DNA of 64,000 nt from Pedobacter frigidisoli (GTDB taxonomy: Bacteria; Bacteroidota; Bacteroidia; Sphingobacteriales; Sphingobacteriaceae). The first letter of the stretch is position 1, and every line of letters starts with the position of its first letter. Location: NCBI RefSeq assembly GCF_004331675.1, contig NZ_SJSN01000001.1, positions 310,001 to 374,000 on the forward strand. Direction: 5' to 3'. The notes under the pieces are model-generated. The model saw only the letters and a list, made by a program, of their open reading frames with translations, did no database searches and was not told the DNA's origin. The position numbers and the translations under genes were made by a program. This document shows, piece by piece, positions 18,514 to 27,432 of this stretch.

Positions 18514-18828
18514 ATGACAAATGAAGATTTAAATAAAACGATTAGTAATGTAAAAGAAGCTTGGAAATATCCTGAATTATTTGGAAATGTAACAAGTTCG
18601 GAGCGTTGGCTATCTGGTGCAGCTGGAACATATTTACTTTTTAAAGGTATTACGGGCATTTTTTCTCATCCAGTTATCGGTTTAACAGGCGCTGCAATTG
18701 GCGCTGGCTTACTTTACAGAGGAATAACAGGTTACTGTCCGTTAAAGGATTTAGCCGAACAAAGACGAGAGGCACTTGGTCCAGATGAAATTTTAGTGAC
18801 GGAAACATACGTTGTTGACAACTTGTAG
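18514..18828 (+). CDS. DUF2892 family small membrane protein
   Basis: A 104-residue protein with two closely spaced hydrophobic segments (about 29-47 and 49-69) separated by the turn FSHPVIGLTGA, and the pattern RWLSGAAGTYLLFKGITG. This is the DUF2892/inner-membrane YgaP-like arrangement; in Bacteroidota it is common as a stand-alone gene of unknown function. The segment TGYCPL after the second helix is a family signature. No operon partner is evident; the next gene is 68 bases away on the same strand. Confidence 0.8.
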   Translation: MTNEDLNKTISNVKEAWKYPELFGNVTSSERWLSGAAGTYLLFKGITGIFSHPVIGLTGAAIGAGLLYRGITGYCPLKDLAEQRREALGPDEILVTETYVVDNL

Positions 18829-18896
18829 TAAAATTTTAAATACGAAATTTCCTTTTCTTAAGAAACTGGTTAACTTTAAACTGTTAACACATAATT

Positions 18897-19679
18897 ATGA
18901 ACAAATACGCACTATTATTTATTCCGGCATTTTTCGCAGTAGAGGCAATGGCACAAGATAAAAAGGTAGATCCGGCCAAAGATCCAAAAACTACAGAGCT
19001 TTGGGAGCCCGTTCCTAAAACAGTAATTCCAGGAAAGCTGCCACAAGAAGCTCCATCTGACGCAATTATTTTATTCGATGGCAGAAACCTAGATGCTTGG
19101 CACTCTGTAAAAGATCCTTCTAAACCTGCATTATGGACTATAGATGATGGATTTTTTACTGTAAAAAAAGGTACAGGAAACATAGAGACCAATAAAAAAT
19201 TTACCGATTACCAATTGCACATGGAATGGAAAATTCCTACAAACATTTCTGGTGAAGGACAAGCTCGTGGAAACAGCGGTGTGTTTTTAGCTTCTACAGG
19301 TGGGGGCGATGATGGTTACGAAATCCAGATTATGGATGCCTACAACAATAAAACCTATGTTAACGGACAAACAGGTAGTGTTTATAAACAAGCTATTCCA
19401 TTGGCAAATGCAAATAAAAAACCGGGCGAATGGCAATATTACGACATCATTTGGAATGCACCTCGCTTTAATGAGGACGGAACTGTGAGCAAACCAGCAA
19501 GCGTTACGCTGTTTTTAAATGGAGTGCTGTTACAAAATAACTATGTATTAAAAGGTGAAACCAGGTATATTGGTGCTCCAGAATATAAAAAACACGGAGC
19601 TGCATCTATCAAACTACAAGATCATGGCGATCCTAGTCCAGCGATCAGTTTTAGAAATATGTGGGTAAGGGAACTTTAA
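18897..19679 (+). CDS. Secreted DUF1080 (3-keto-disaccharide hydrolase-like) protein
   Basis: A signal peptide (ending EAMAQ) precedes a concanavalin-like beta-sandwich of the DUF1080 family. Landmarks are IILFDGRNLDAWHSV, GTGNIETNKKFTDYQLHMEW, GNSGVFL and YEIQIMDAYNN. Some members hydrolyse 3-keto-glycosides, others only bind carbohydrate, so the substrate here is open. The length of 260 is normal. It stands alone with a strong terminator 22 bases after the stop. In relatives, copies often accompany oxidoreductases of keto-sugar metabolism; none is adjacent here. Confidence 0.88.
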   Translation: MNKYALLFIPAFFAVEAMAQDKKVDPAKDPKTTELWEPVPKTVIPGKLPQEAPSDAIILFDGRNLDAWHSVKDPSKPALWTIDDGFFTVKKGTGNIETNKKFTDYQLHMEWKIPTNISGEGQARGNSGVFLASTGGGDDGYEIQIMDAYNNKTYVNGQTGSVYKQAIPLANANKKPGEWQYYDIIWNAPRFNEDGTVSKPASVTLFLNGVLLQNNYVLKGETRYIGAPEYKKHGAASIKLQDHGDPSPAISFRNMWVREL

Positions 19680-19701
19680 TCCATTTCAATTTAAATAAAG
19701 G

Positions 19702-19732
19702 AACCTGTGAGATAACTTCTCACAGGTTTTTT
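19702..19732 (+). terminator. Intrinsic terminator after the DUF1080 gene
   Basis: A perfect 11-base-pair stem AACCTGTGAGA / TCTCACAGGTT with a five-base loop is followed by TTTT. It ends 55 bases before the next gene's start. Confidence 0.9.
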
Positions 19733-19787
19733 GCTTTTTAAGATAATTTGATTGATAATTGTACCCGACTAAGACGAACGTAATTTT

Positions 19788-20387
19788 ATGAACAAAGGAA
19801 GACTAGAAGCATTTAGTGATGGTGTAATTGCCATTATTATTACCATAATGGTTTTGGAAATAAAAGTTCCCGGAGGCGAAACCTTAACGACATTGAAACC
19901 ATTAATTCCGAAGTTTGTAAGTTATATTTTAAGTTTTGTATATGTTGGGATATATTGGAACAACCATCACCATTTAATGCATGCTGTAAAAAAGGTAAGT
20001 GGACAAATGCTTTGGGCAAACTTAAACTTTTTGTTTTGGCTCTCGCTATTTCCGGTTGCCGCAGGTTGGATGGGTGAAAATCATTTCGCCCTATGGCCTG
20101 TAGTTGTTTATGGCGTCGTATTATTTCTGGCCGCTGTTAGCTATACAATTTTAGTGATGGTTATTGAAAAGACTGAGGGAGAAAATTCTTTGGTTGTAAA
20201 CGCTATAGGAAATGATTCTAAAGGAAAAATATCTTTGCTTTTTTATGTTGCTGGTGTTGCACTAAGTTTTATTAATCCTTGGTTTGGAGTAACATTTTAC
20301 TTTATAGTAGCATGCATTTGGTTTATTCCCGATAGAAGAATTGAGCAGGCAATGAGACAGCAAAATACAATCGACGAAAAGCATTAG
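19788..20387 (+). CDS. TMEM175-family potassium channel-like membrane protein
   Basis: The 199-residue protein begins MNKGRLEAFSDGVIAIIIT; the FSDG motif (residues 9-12) on the first helix lines the pore in prokaryotic TMEM175 channels (formerly DUF1211). Six hydrophobic helices can be drawn, as expected for one repeat unit. Bacterial members form tetramers that conduct potassium with low selectivity. It is convergent with aat and the two stops overlap by four bases (TTAG). Function follows from family only. Confidence 0.88.
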   Translation: MNKGRLEAFSDGVIAIIITIMVLEIKVPGGETLTTLKPLIPKFVSYILSFVYVGIYWNNHHHLMHAVKKVSGQMLWANLNFLFWLSLFPVAAGWMGENHFALWPVVVYGVVLFLAAVSYTILVMVIEKTEGENSLVVNAIGNDSKGKISLLFYVAGVALSFINPWFGVTFYFIVACIWFIPDRRIEQAMRQQNTIDEKH

Positions 20388-21019
20388 TTATTGGCCTGCA
20401 GAATATTCATATATATTTTACGATCAATCATTTCTGCTCCTAAACTCATTAAATGATCGTTTGACAATTGACAATCAATTAAATCAATATTCATTTTGCT
20501 CAAGTAAATAAGCGCTGCCTTTGAGGCATTGCTAACGTGGCTGAACATACTTTCGCCACAGAAAACCCGATTAATTTTTAAACCATACAAACCCCCAACA
20601 AGTTGATCTCCCAGCCAAACCTCAACGCTTTGTGCGTATCCCTTTTGATGGAGATTGATGTACGCTTTCTGCATTTCATTGGTTATCCAGGTTCCATCCT
20701 GCCCTTTTCGTGGGGTATTGGCACAATTTAATATCACCTCTTCAAAGGCTTTGTTTACTGTGATGGTAAAAGTTTCTGATGAAAAGATCTTTTTCATGCT
20801 TTTACTTACCTTAATCCGCTCTGGAAAAATTACACACCGCTCATGTGGAGCATACCAAAGGATTGGATCTTCTTCACTAAACCAAGGAAAAATGCCATTT
20901 GAATAAGCATTGAGCAATCTTTCTAAACTTAAATCGCCACCGATAGCAAGTAAGCCATCAGCCTCTGCAAGGGCAGGGTCAGGAAAACTTACATCATCAT
21001 CAAGCAGTTGAAAAAACAT
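20384..21019 (-). CDS. aat: Leucyl/phenylalanyl-tRNA--protein transferase
   Basis: Aat attaches Leu or Phe from its tRNA to proteins with N-terminal Lys or Arg, marking them for ClpS/ClpAP degradation by the N-end rule. Signatures are FPDPALAEADGLLAIGGDLS, LLNAYSNGIFPWFSEEDPILWYAP near the N-terminus, WITNEMQKAY and the C-terminal GGLYGLKINRVFCGESMFS. I start at 21019 (MFFQLLDDD), eight codons into the longest frame, because families begin there. The length is then 211 residues. It converges on the TMEM175-like gene and is divergent from the DUF1800 gene. Confidence 0.95.
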   Translation of the reverse strand: MFFQLLDDDVSFPDPALAEADGLLAIGGDLSLERLLNAYSNGIFPWFSEEDPILWYAPHERCVIFPERIKVSKSMKKIFSSETFTITVNKAFEEVILNCANTPRKGQDGTWITNEMQKAYINLHQKGYAQSVEVWLGDQLVGGLYGLKINRVFCGESMFSHVSNASKAALIYLSKMNIDLIDCQLSNDHLMSLGAEMIDRKIYMNILQANN

Positions 21020-21092
21020 AGGCGAAAATAAGAAAGAAAACAAACATTAAACCTTAACGTTTTAATAATGTCATACTGTTAAATCGTCCATC

Positions 21093-22535
21093 ATGAAAGC
21101 AAAAGATAACTTCCTCAAAGTAAAGCATCTTTATAATCGAGCGGGCTTCGGTATATCCTACCCAGATTTACATAAGTTGAGTAAAAAAAATATTGAAAAG
21201 GTTGTAGATGGGCTCCTCAAAGAACCAAAAGATGATGATGCCTTAAAACTTGTCGATCCATCGGAAGAAAAAAGACAGCTTTTAGTTCAGGCTGGTTTAT
21301 ACGCAAAAAAGGATTTAAACGACGAAGAGAAGAAAATGCGTCAGGAAATTATCCGAATGCAAAATGAGATTAGTCGCGATTTAAATATTGCTTTCGTAAG
21401 CAAAATGATTAACACTCAATCACCATTACGAGAGAAAATGACGCTCTTTTGGCATGGGCATTTCGCTTGCCGCAGCAACAACCCGATGTATGCGCAACAG
21501 CTTAATAATATCCAAAGAAAAAACGGTTTAGGCAGCTTTAAAACTTTGCTAGTAGAAGTTTCAAAATCGCCTGCAATGTTAAACTACCTCAACAACCAAC
21601 AAAATAAAAAAGGCAAACCTAACGAAAATTTCGCTCGAGAATTGATGGAACTCTTTACATTGGGTAGAGGAAATTACAGTGAAAAAGACATTAAGGAATC
21701 AGCCCGATCATTTACTGGTTGGACCTACGATAAAGATGGTTCATTTAACTTCAGACAAAATCAGCATGATGATAGAACCAAAACTTTCTTCGGCAAAATA
21801 GGGAATTTTCAAGGTGAAAATATTATCGATATCATTTTAGAAAAACCTGAAACAGCGGAGTTTATCTCCAGAAAAGTTTACAAGTTTTTTGTGAACGATA
21901 CGCCTAATGAAGCCCACGTTAAGGAATTGGCCAATCATTTCTACAATTCTAAATATGATATTGGCGAGTTGATGCGAAAAATGTTTACCTCAGATTGGTT
22001 TTATGCGCCTGAAAATGTTGGAACAAAAATTAAGTCACCAGCAGAATTTTTGGTGGGTTTAAGTCGCGAGTTTTATGTTACCTATAACAAACCTTTAGTA
22101 CTCATTCAATTGCAAAGTAGCTTGGGCCAATATTTATTTAACCCACCAAATGTAGCAGGCTGGCCCGGCGGGCAAAGCTGGATAGATAGCTCTTCTTTAA
22201 TGCTGAGAATGCGCATTCCATCCTTAGTTTTAAACGATGGAGAAATAGATTTTAGTGGCAAGGCCGATCCTGAAGATGAAGCTGTAATTGCCCTAAGTAG
22301 AGCAGGAACAAACAATGCAAATGCCAATGCAAAACCAAAATCGTATGTTAATGCAAACGCAAACTGGCCTAAGTTTTTAGATACATTCCCTAACGGCACT
22401 ACTCCATTAGAGCTGACGGAATTTTTGCTTCAACCTAAATTGAATGATAAAATCACCAAGATGGTGAGTGATAATAAAGGCTTAAGAAGTACCGCCGTGG
22501 AAATTACCAGCATGCCAGAATATCAACTTTGTTAG
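21093..22535 (+). CDS. DUF1800 family protein
   Basis: The 480-residue protein shows family marks: HLYNRAGFG near the start, MTLFWHGHFACRSN, NENFARELMELFTLG and FNPPNVAGWPGGQSWI. DUF1800 proteins are almost always encoded next to a DUF1501 protein, as here; the pair is thought to act in the envelope, but the reaction is unknown. No clear signal peptide is seen. An Asn/Ala-rich linker lies near residues 408-430. The partner follows after 72 bases. Confidence 0.9.
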   Translation: MKAKDNFLKVKHLYNRAGFGISYPDLHKLSKKNIEKVVDGLLKEPKDDDALKLVDPSEEKRQLLVQAGLYAKKDLNDEEKKMRQEIIRMQNEISRDLNIAFVSKMINTQSPLREKMTLFWHGHFACRSNNPMYAQQLNNIQRKNGLGSFKTLLVEVSKSPAMLNYLNNQQNKKGKPNENFARELMELFTLGRGNYSEKDIKESARSFTGWTYDKDGSFNFRQNQHDDRTKTFFGKIGNFQGENIIDIILEKPETAEFISRKVYKFFVNDTPNEAHVKELANHFYNSKYDIGELMRKMFTSDWFYAPENVGTKIKSPAEFLVGLSREFYVTYNKPLVLIQLQSSLGQYLFNPPNVAGWPGGQSWIDSSSLMLRMRIPSLVLNDGEIDFSGKADPEDEAVIALSRAGTNNANANAKPKSYVNANANWPKFLDTFPNGTTPLELTEFLLQPKLNDKITKMVSDNKGLRSTAVEITSMPEYQLC

Positions 22536-22607
22536 CAGAATAATAGTTGATGTTTACTGGATAGTTAAAACTATTGACCATCAGCCATTAACTAAAAAAT
22601 TTAGAAA

Positions 22608-23807
22608 ATGAACAGAAGAAATTTTTTAAGAAATACAGGTTTCGTTGCAGCAGGATCGCTTTTTGTTCCTGCGTTTATGAAGCCGCTCGAGGCCATGGCG
22701 CTTGATGAGCTTAGTCTATATAAAAATTTAGTGGTGGTGCAGCTTTCTGGTGGAAATGATGGATTGAATACCGTTATTCCGCATGGGAACGATATTTATT
22801 ACCAAAAAAGAAGAAGCATTGCCATTAAGCCGGAAGAGGTAATTAAGCTAAATGACATGCAAGGACTGAATCCGAACATGATAGCTCTAAAAGAAATTTA
22901 CGATCAAGGCTGGATGACGATTATTAACGATGTTGGTTATCCAAACCCTGATCGATCTCATTTCCGTTCGATGGATATTTGGCAAACTGGTAGCGACAGC
23001 AATCAATTTTTATCGACCGGTTGGATTGGCCGTTACTTGGATAGCAATTGCCAAACCTGCAAGTTTCCTTACACCGCAATCGAGGTTGATGATTCACTTT
23101 CGCTGGCCATGAAAGGGCAAACCAAAAAAGGAATTGCGCTAAAAGATCCGGCTGCGTTGTTCCGCAATACCAACGATCCTTTTTTCAAGGCGATGTTACA
23201 AAGCGATAAAGAGCACTTAGATGAAGATAATTTGGGTTATTTGTACAAAACGATGATCGAGACCCAATCATCTGCAAGTTATATCCAAAACACATCCAAA
23301 ATTTATCAATCTAAGTCTATCTACCCTACTTCGGGTTTTGCAAACCAATTAAAAACGGTTTCGAAATTCATTTCATCGGGCTTAAAAACGAGGGTTTATT
23401 ATGTTTCTATGAGCGGTTTCGATACCCATGTTAATCAGATAAACCAACAAGGAAATCTGCTTAAACAGTACAGCGAAGGCATGGCTGCTTTCTTAAAGGA
23501 TTTAAAAAGCAATAACAAATTAGAAGATACTTTGGTAATTACATTCTCTGAATTTGGTCGCCGTGTAGAGCAAAACGCAAGTAATGGAACCGATCATGGA
23601 ACGGCGAATAATATGTTCGTTTTCGGCGGAAAACTAAAGAAACAAGGTATTTTCAATGCTGCCCCAAACCTAAGCGATTTAGATACGGGAGATTTAAAAT
23701 ACCAATTGGATTTTAGGCAGGTTTATGGAACAATCTTAGATAAATGGCTCGATGTTAATAATGCTGATATCCTAAATAAAAAATTTAACACATTAGATTT
23801 TATTTAA
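22608..23807 (+). CDS. DUF1501 family (sulfatase-like) protein with Tat-type signal
   Basis: The N-terminus MNRRNFLRNTGFVAAGSLF has a twin-arginine pattern (RRNFLRN) followed by a hydrophobic stretch, suggesting folded export. The body carries alkaline-phosphatase-superfamily-like motifs: LSGGNDGLN, DRSHFRSMDIWQTG, SMSGFDTHVNQ, TFSEFGRRV and GTDHGTANNMFVFG. Activity is not established for the family. The length of 399 is normal. It is the second gene of a DUF1800/DUF1501 pair. A structured repeat begins immediately after its stop codon. Confidence 0.9.
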   Translation: MNRRNFLRNTGFVAAGSLFVPAFMKPLEAMALDELSLYKNLVVVQLSGGNDGLNTVIPHGNDIYYQKRRSIAIKPEEVIKLNDMQGLNPNMIALKEIYDQGWMTIINDVGYPNPDRSHFRSMDIWQTGSDSNQFLSTGWIGRYLDSNCQTCKFPYTAIEVDDSLSLAMKGQTKKGIALKDPAALFRNTNDPFFKAMLQSDKEHLDEDNLGYLYKTMIETQSSASYIQNTSKIYQSKSIYPTSGFANQLKTVSKFISSGLKTRVYYVSMSGFDTHVNQINQQGNLLKQYSEGMAAFLKDLKSNNKLEDTLVITFSEFGRRVEQNASNGTDHGTANNMFVFGGKLKKQGIFNAAPNLSDLDTGDLKYQLDFRQVYGTILDKWLDVNNADILNKKFNTLDFI

Positions 23808-23809
23808 GA

Positions 23810-23916
23810 TTTGGAAAGCAAAACCTGTAATTAATCGCGAAGTTCCTGTCCCGCTATACACGAAAAGCCAGCAATAGAAAAAATTGCTGGCTTTCTGCTC
23901 CTATCGGGTTTAGTTA
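23810..23916 (+). repeat. Structured intergenic element, copy 23810
   Basis: The ends TTTGGAAAGCAAAACCTGTA and TATCGGGTTTAG and the core CTGTCCCGCT match the reference copy. The central stem is replaced by arms AAGCCAGCAAT and ATTGCTGGCTT (23865-23893), longer than usual and different in sequence but fully paired. It fills the gap between two convergent genes and could end transcription of both. Confidence 0.8.
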
Positions 23917-23932
23917 AGAAATAGCAGTAAAA

Positions 23933-24286
23933 CTATTTCCGTTTTAAAACATATACGGCCAAACTACTTCCACTCCCAGCTTGTTCAGAGAAGACCTGAA
24001 AAAGCTCATAACCGTACGATTTTGATTTATTTACAAACTCGAGCGCAGAATCAAACTCCATTTTCTTCCCATTATCGTCTTTGATGTAGGCATCATCAAT
24101 GTAAGGAACGTTTTGTCCATATTCTAGGGATATGAAAACCTTATCAGAAAAAGTTCGCTTGATCCCCCGAACCTGAATGTAATCAGATTTGATTTCGCTT
24201 AATCGTACTCCATTTACGGTTTGCGCTTGGGTATTATCCAAGGCAAAGCATGTAGCTAGTGCTACAGCCATTAGTAATTTTTTCAT
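23933..24286 (-). CDS. Hypothetical secreted protein
   Basis: A 117-residue protein with a signal peptide (MKKLLMAVALATCFAL, cleavage likely after TQAQ). The mature part is short, mixed alpha/beta by eye, with YIQVRGIKRTFSDKVFISLEYGQ and a C-terminal AVYVLKRK. I do not recognise a family. It is a single gene, convergent with the DUF1501 gene across a structured repeat and divergent from the YccF gene. A periplasmic role is likely from the signal alone. Confidence 0.7.
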   Translation of the reverse strand: MKKLLMAVALATCFALDNTQAQTVNGVRLSEIKSDYIQVRGIKRTFSDKVFISLEYGQNVPYIDDAYIKDDNGKKMEFDSALEFVNKSKSYGYELFQVFSEQAGSGSSLAVYVLKRK

Positions 24287-24403
24287 ATTGTGTTTCTTTT
24301 GTGTGTGGTGTTAAATTAGGAAGAATCAAGCATTGAAAAAATAGAAATCAAAAGCTTGAATGTAACATTTATAGCTAAACCTAATCTTAACCTAAAAATT
24401 TAA

Positions 24404-24772
24404 ATGAATTTCTTAGGCAACATTATCTGGATTATTTTCGGCGGCATCTTTATATTTTTCGAATACATTATAGGCGGCTTGATCCTATGCTTAACCATTA
24501 TTGGCATTCCATTTGGAATTCAATGCTTTAAATTTGCGATAGTTGGCTTGGCACCATTTGGTGTAAAAATTACAGATACATCTTCCAATACAGGTTGCCT
24601 TTCGACCGTTATGAATATCATTTGGATTTGTTGTGGTGGCTTCTGGATTGCCTTAACCCATTTGTTTTTCGGTATTTTACTTTGCCTTACCATTGTCGGT
24701 ATTCCATTTGGTCGCCAGCATTTCAAATTAATGAATTTAGCCTTTACGCCTTTCGGAAAATCGATTTCATAA
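24404..24772 (+). CDS. YccF domain inner-membrane protein
   Basis: The 122 residues are an internal duplication: NIIWIIFGGIFIF...LCLTIIGIPFGIQ...LAPFG and NIIWICCGGFWIA...LCLTIVGIPFGRQ...FTPFG. Each half is one YccF domain with two hydrophobic segments and the IGIPFG motif. The family (DUF307) sits in the inner membrane and its function is unknown. No partner gene is linked; the gene is divergent from the hypothetical secreted protein upstream. Confidence 0.88.
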   Translation: MNFLGNIIWIIFGGIFIFFEYIIGGLILCLTIIGIPFGIQCFKFAIVGLAPFGVKITDTSSNTGCLSTVMNIIWICCGGFWIALTHLFFGILLCLTIVGIPFGRQHFKLMNLAFTPFGKSIS

Positions 24773-24830
24773 CTGATTAAGCTTCTGCCTAGAAACCTTT
24801 AAAAAGAACGATTAACCGCATTGAAATAGA

Positions 24831-24920
24831 CCTGATTGAAATGAAAAGCCCGCAGCGAACCTGTCGTGACTTCTTCGGGAGCGAGGACTTGAAATGAAAG
24901 CGGGATTGTCGGAACCGATG
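24831..24920 (-). repeat. Possible structured intergenic element, minus-strand copy
   Basis: Read on the minus strand, GACAATCCCGCTTTCATTTC, AAGTCC, then GGGCTTTTCATTTCAATCAGG and TCTA follow the order seen in the copy at 30631. The central part does not give as clean a stem as other copies, so this is a tentative member. Confidence 0.4.
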
Positions 24921-24946
24921 AGCACCGCAACTGCTCTTCAAAAAAA

Positions 24947-25921
24947 CTATTTGATCAATCCGATGGATTTTGAATGCAAAATGGCCTCATGGCTATTGTT
25001 AAAAAGGCAGGCATGAACGTTTTGTTCTTCAATTATACTTAATAATTGCTGTGTTTCTTGCTGGCGTTCTGGACGAATGTTTCGGATATACACGGCCTCT
25101 ATATTTTTAGGATAGCGCTCTACAATTGAAGTATAAATCTGTGGATCCTGCTGAGAATTATCTCCAAAAAACACAAACTTCTGATTGGGAAATGCATCCA
25201 AAATCCGCATAACTCGAAGCAATTTCCCCTCATGGCCAGTTTTGCCTGTTTTGATCAAATCTTTCCAGCGTTTTAAGGTATTCAACAGAAATGCGCCATC
25301 AGGCAGATTATTAAACTTAAAGGTTTCGATAAGGTAATCGTAGAGATTCCATTCGCTACTGCTTACGTAGAAAAAAGGATTGGGCTGATTTTTTTCGGTA
25401 TGCGATAAGGCCAAAAGTTGGTAGTGATCTGCGGCGTTGGGGAATGTTTTTCGTGTGTGTGGGTTTTTAATAAAAAGCTCCCTCAACCTCCTACCGATGG
25501 TTGCCGAATGCGAAATCATCACGGTATCATCAACATCGGAAATAAATGCATATTGAGTGATATGCGGCACATAAACTTTCCCCTCGCTTGAGCTTAACAC
25601 CTCGTTTGTATCATCGAGTGCCTCCACTTTCACGTTATGCCAACCTGCAGAAACATCGGTATTGGCTTCCCATTCGAATTTAAAAAACCCATCTTGCTCG
25701 GATTTGTTATAAATGGTTTGGTCAAAAAAATGTAGTCTAACGGTAACGAATGGATAAGGATTTAAAATAAAAAGTTTAAAGAGATGAATAATATTAACGA
25801 AGATATTATTGCTATAAACTTGCTTGGTTTTTGCCCTGCGCTTAAAAACATGACCGTATACAACAAGATTATGCTTGTGACCATAGCCATGATAAATTTT
25901 TATACTTACAGATTTATTCAT
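24947..25921 (-). CDS. App1-family phosphatidate phosphatase (DUF2183)
   Basis: App1 proteins are haloacid-dehalogenase-type phosphatases; the yeast member converts phosphatidate to diacylglycerol. The 324-residue protein has an N-terminal beta-rich domain (to about 120) and the catalytic domain with DVDDT (129-133) in YAFISDVDDTVMISHSA, and the distal GDNSQQDP (253-260). Both HAD acidic motifs are intact. It is divergent from a lipid-kinase gene 57 bases away that catalyses the formally opposite reaction. The bacterial substrate is inferred. Confidence 0.85.
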   Translation of the reverse strand: MNKSVSIKIYHGYGHKHNLVVYGHVFKRRAKTKQVYSNNIFVNIIHLFKLFILNPYPFVTVRLHFFDQTIYNKSEQDGFFKFEWEANTDVSAGWHNVKVEALDDTNEVLSSSEGKVYVPHITQYAFISDVDDTVMISHSATIGRRLRELFIKNPHTRKTFPNAADHYQLLALSHTEKNQPNPFFYVSSSEWNLYDYLIETFKFNNLPDGAFLLNTLKRWKDLIKTGKTGHEGKLLRVMRILDAFPNQKFVFFGDNSQQDPQIYTSIVERYPKNIEAVYIRNIRPERQQETQQLLSIIEEQNVHACLFNNSHEAILHSKSIGLIK

Positions 25922-25978
25922 TGTAGTTAAAACAGAGTTTGTTAAAACTTGTTTGTGTTGTAAATCATTAAGGTAAAT

Positions 25979-26833
25979 ATGAAACTATTATTCATCATAA
26001 ATCCAGGCTCTGGCAGTCACGATATTAATTTAAAGGAAGTAATTTCTACACATTTTGAAAGTAAGGAAATAGAAATTGAACTATACGAATTACCTGATGA
26101 TTGTTCTTTAGATAAAATAAAAGCTGAAATTTCTAAATCAAAAGCCGATAGGGTTGTGGCCGTTGGTGGCGATGGAACCTTGAAGTTGGTTGCCGAATGT
26201 TTGCTAAATACCGAAACACCCATTGGAATTATCCCGGCAGGCTCTGCTAATGGAATGGCGAAAGAGTTGGGAATTCCAACTGATATTGAATTAGCATTAG
26301 ACTTGTTAGAAGCTGGTAAGCTGCAAAAAATCCATGTGGTAAAGCTGAATAATGAAGTTTGTATTCACCTTTCAGATTTAGGATTTAACGCCTACTTGGT
26401 TAAAAAATTTGATACCCTGCCCGAACGTGGAATGTGGGGTTACGCAAAGGCAACTTGGCATGCATTGTGGAATCATAATAGAATGGAGGTTGAGTTAAAC
26501 ATCGACGGGAAAACGATTAAATCTCCCGCAGCGATGGTTGCAATAGCAAATGCTACCATGTATGGCACTGGCCTAAAAATAAACCCCGATGGAAAGCTTG
26601 ATGATGAACTGTTCGAAATTGTTGTTGTTAAGGATTATTCTTACTTAGAAATATTGAAAATCTGGCTCACAAAATTGCCATTTAATCCAAAGAAGATTGA
26701 GGTTTTTCAAACTTCGGAGGTGAAAATTTCTTCGAAACACAAAGCCCATTTCCAAGTTGATGGGGAATATATTGGAAAAGTAAATACAGTTGAAGCAAAA
26801 ATTTTACCTGCTGCGATTACGGTGATTGTTTAG
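25979..26833 (+). CDS. Diacylglycerol/lipid kinase family protein (YegS/BmrU-like)
   Basis: A 284-residue soluble lipid kinase with the DAGK catalytic signature: NPGSGS (8-13), GGDGTLKLVAE (63-73) and IIPAGSANGMAKELGIP. The C-terminal beta domain contains NATMYGTGLKINPDGKLDDE. These enzymes phosphorylate diacylglycerol or related lipids. The exact lipid cannot be read from sequence. The gene is divergent from an App1-type phosphatidate phosphatase, suggesting shared control of lipid phosphorylation. A palindromic repeat lies downstream. Confidence 0.9.
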   Translation: MKLLFIINPGSGSHDINLKEVISTHFESKEIEIELYELPDDCSLDKIKAEISKSKADRVVAVGGDGTLKLVAECLLNTETPIGIIPAGSANGMAKELGIPTDIELALDLLEAGKLQKIHVVKLNNEVCIHLSDLGFNAYLVKKFDTLPERGMWGYAKATWHALWNHNRMEVELNIDGKTIKSPAAMVAIANATMYGTGLKINPDGKLDDELFEIVVVKDYSYLEILKIWLTKLPFNPKKIEVFQTSEVKISSKHKAHFQVDGEYIGKVNTVEAKILPAAITVIV

Positions 26834-26922
26834 TTTTTCTGAATTTCAAAAATTTAATTAAAAACCTGAGCCCGATTAAAATTAAATGAAATACTCTTCA
26901 TTGTAAGAGTCAGCTAGGCGTT

Positions 26923-27001
26923 CGTCATGCTGAACTTGATTCAGCATCTTACATGCAAAGCCGCCTGGCTATAAAGACCCTGAAACAAGTTCAGGGTGAC
27001 G
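26923..27001. repeat. Palindromic repeat (CGTCATGCTGAACTTG type)
   Basis: The left part CGTCATGCTGAACTTGATTC and the right part CTGAAACAAGTTCAGGGTGA (ending GACG) are imperfect inverted repeats around a 25-base centre. It fills the gap between the lipid-kinase gene and a convergent membrane-protein gene and may act as a bidirectional terminator. Confidence 0.75.
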
Positions 27002-27042
27002 ACCGCTCATCCAAAACGTCAAAAAACTAAATCAAACTCAGG

Positions 27043-27432
27043 TTAAAAAGCTTTTCTGTGAATTTGGATGGAAAAATAAAGCCTAAAAAACTCTGCTATA
27101 AAACAGACTTTAAAAAGAATATCGAACCAAACTTGGCTTAGGTTTAAAACCTCAGGCAAAAAAGTAATAAATCCAAAGGAAAAAATCCATACAATTAGTC
27201 TGAATGGAAATTGGATATAGTAGGTAATGAAACCAAATTTCTTAAATAAGATCAGTCCAACAGCCGAAATAAATAATGATAAGAATAGTGGCAAGGTTAA
27301 AATCACCCTAACTTGAGATAAAACCTGATCTGGAATTTGGTTTAAATGTGTAACGATTCCCCAAAATTGTTTTGCCAATAAGGCAATGCTGATGATATCC
27401 AAAAGGGCAAAAAATCGAGTGGTATTCCTCAT
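27043..27432 (-). CDS. Hypothetical four-helix membrane protein
   Basis: The 129 residues form four hydrophobic segments (about 7-26, 42-63, 69-92 and 101-122) joined by short loops, with a basic C-terminus IQIHRKAF. No family is recognised. It begins immediately after the stop of the TonB-like gene (27433), with no spacer, so the two are co-transcribed and probably translationally coupled. A palindromic repeat lies beyond its stop. Confidence 0.7.
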   Translation of the reverse strand: MRNTTRFFALLDIISIALLAKQFWGIVTHLNQIPDQVLSQVRVILTLPLFLSLFISAVGLILFKKFGFITYYIQFPFRLIVWIFSFGFITFLPEVLNLSQVWFDILFKVCFIAEFFRLYFSIQIHRKAF

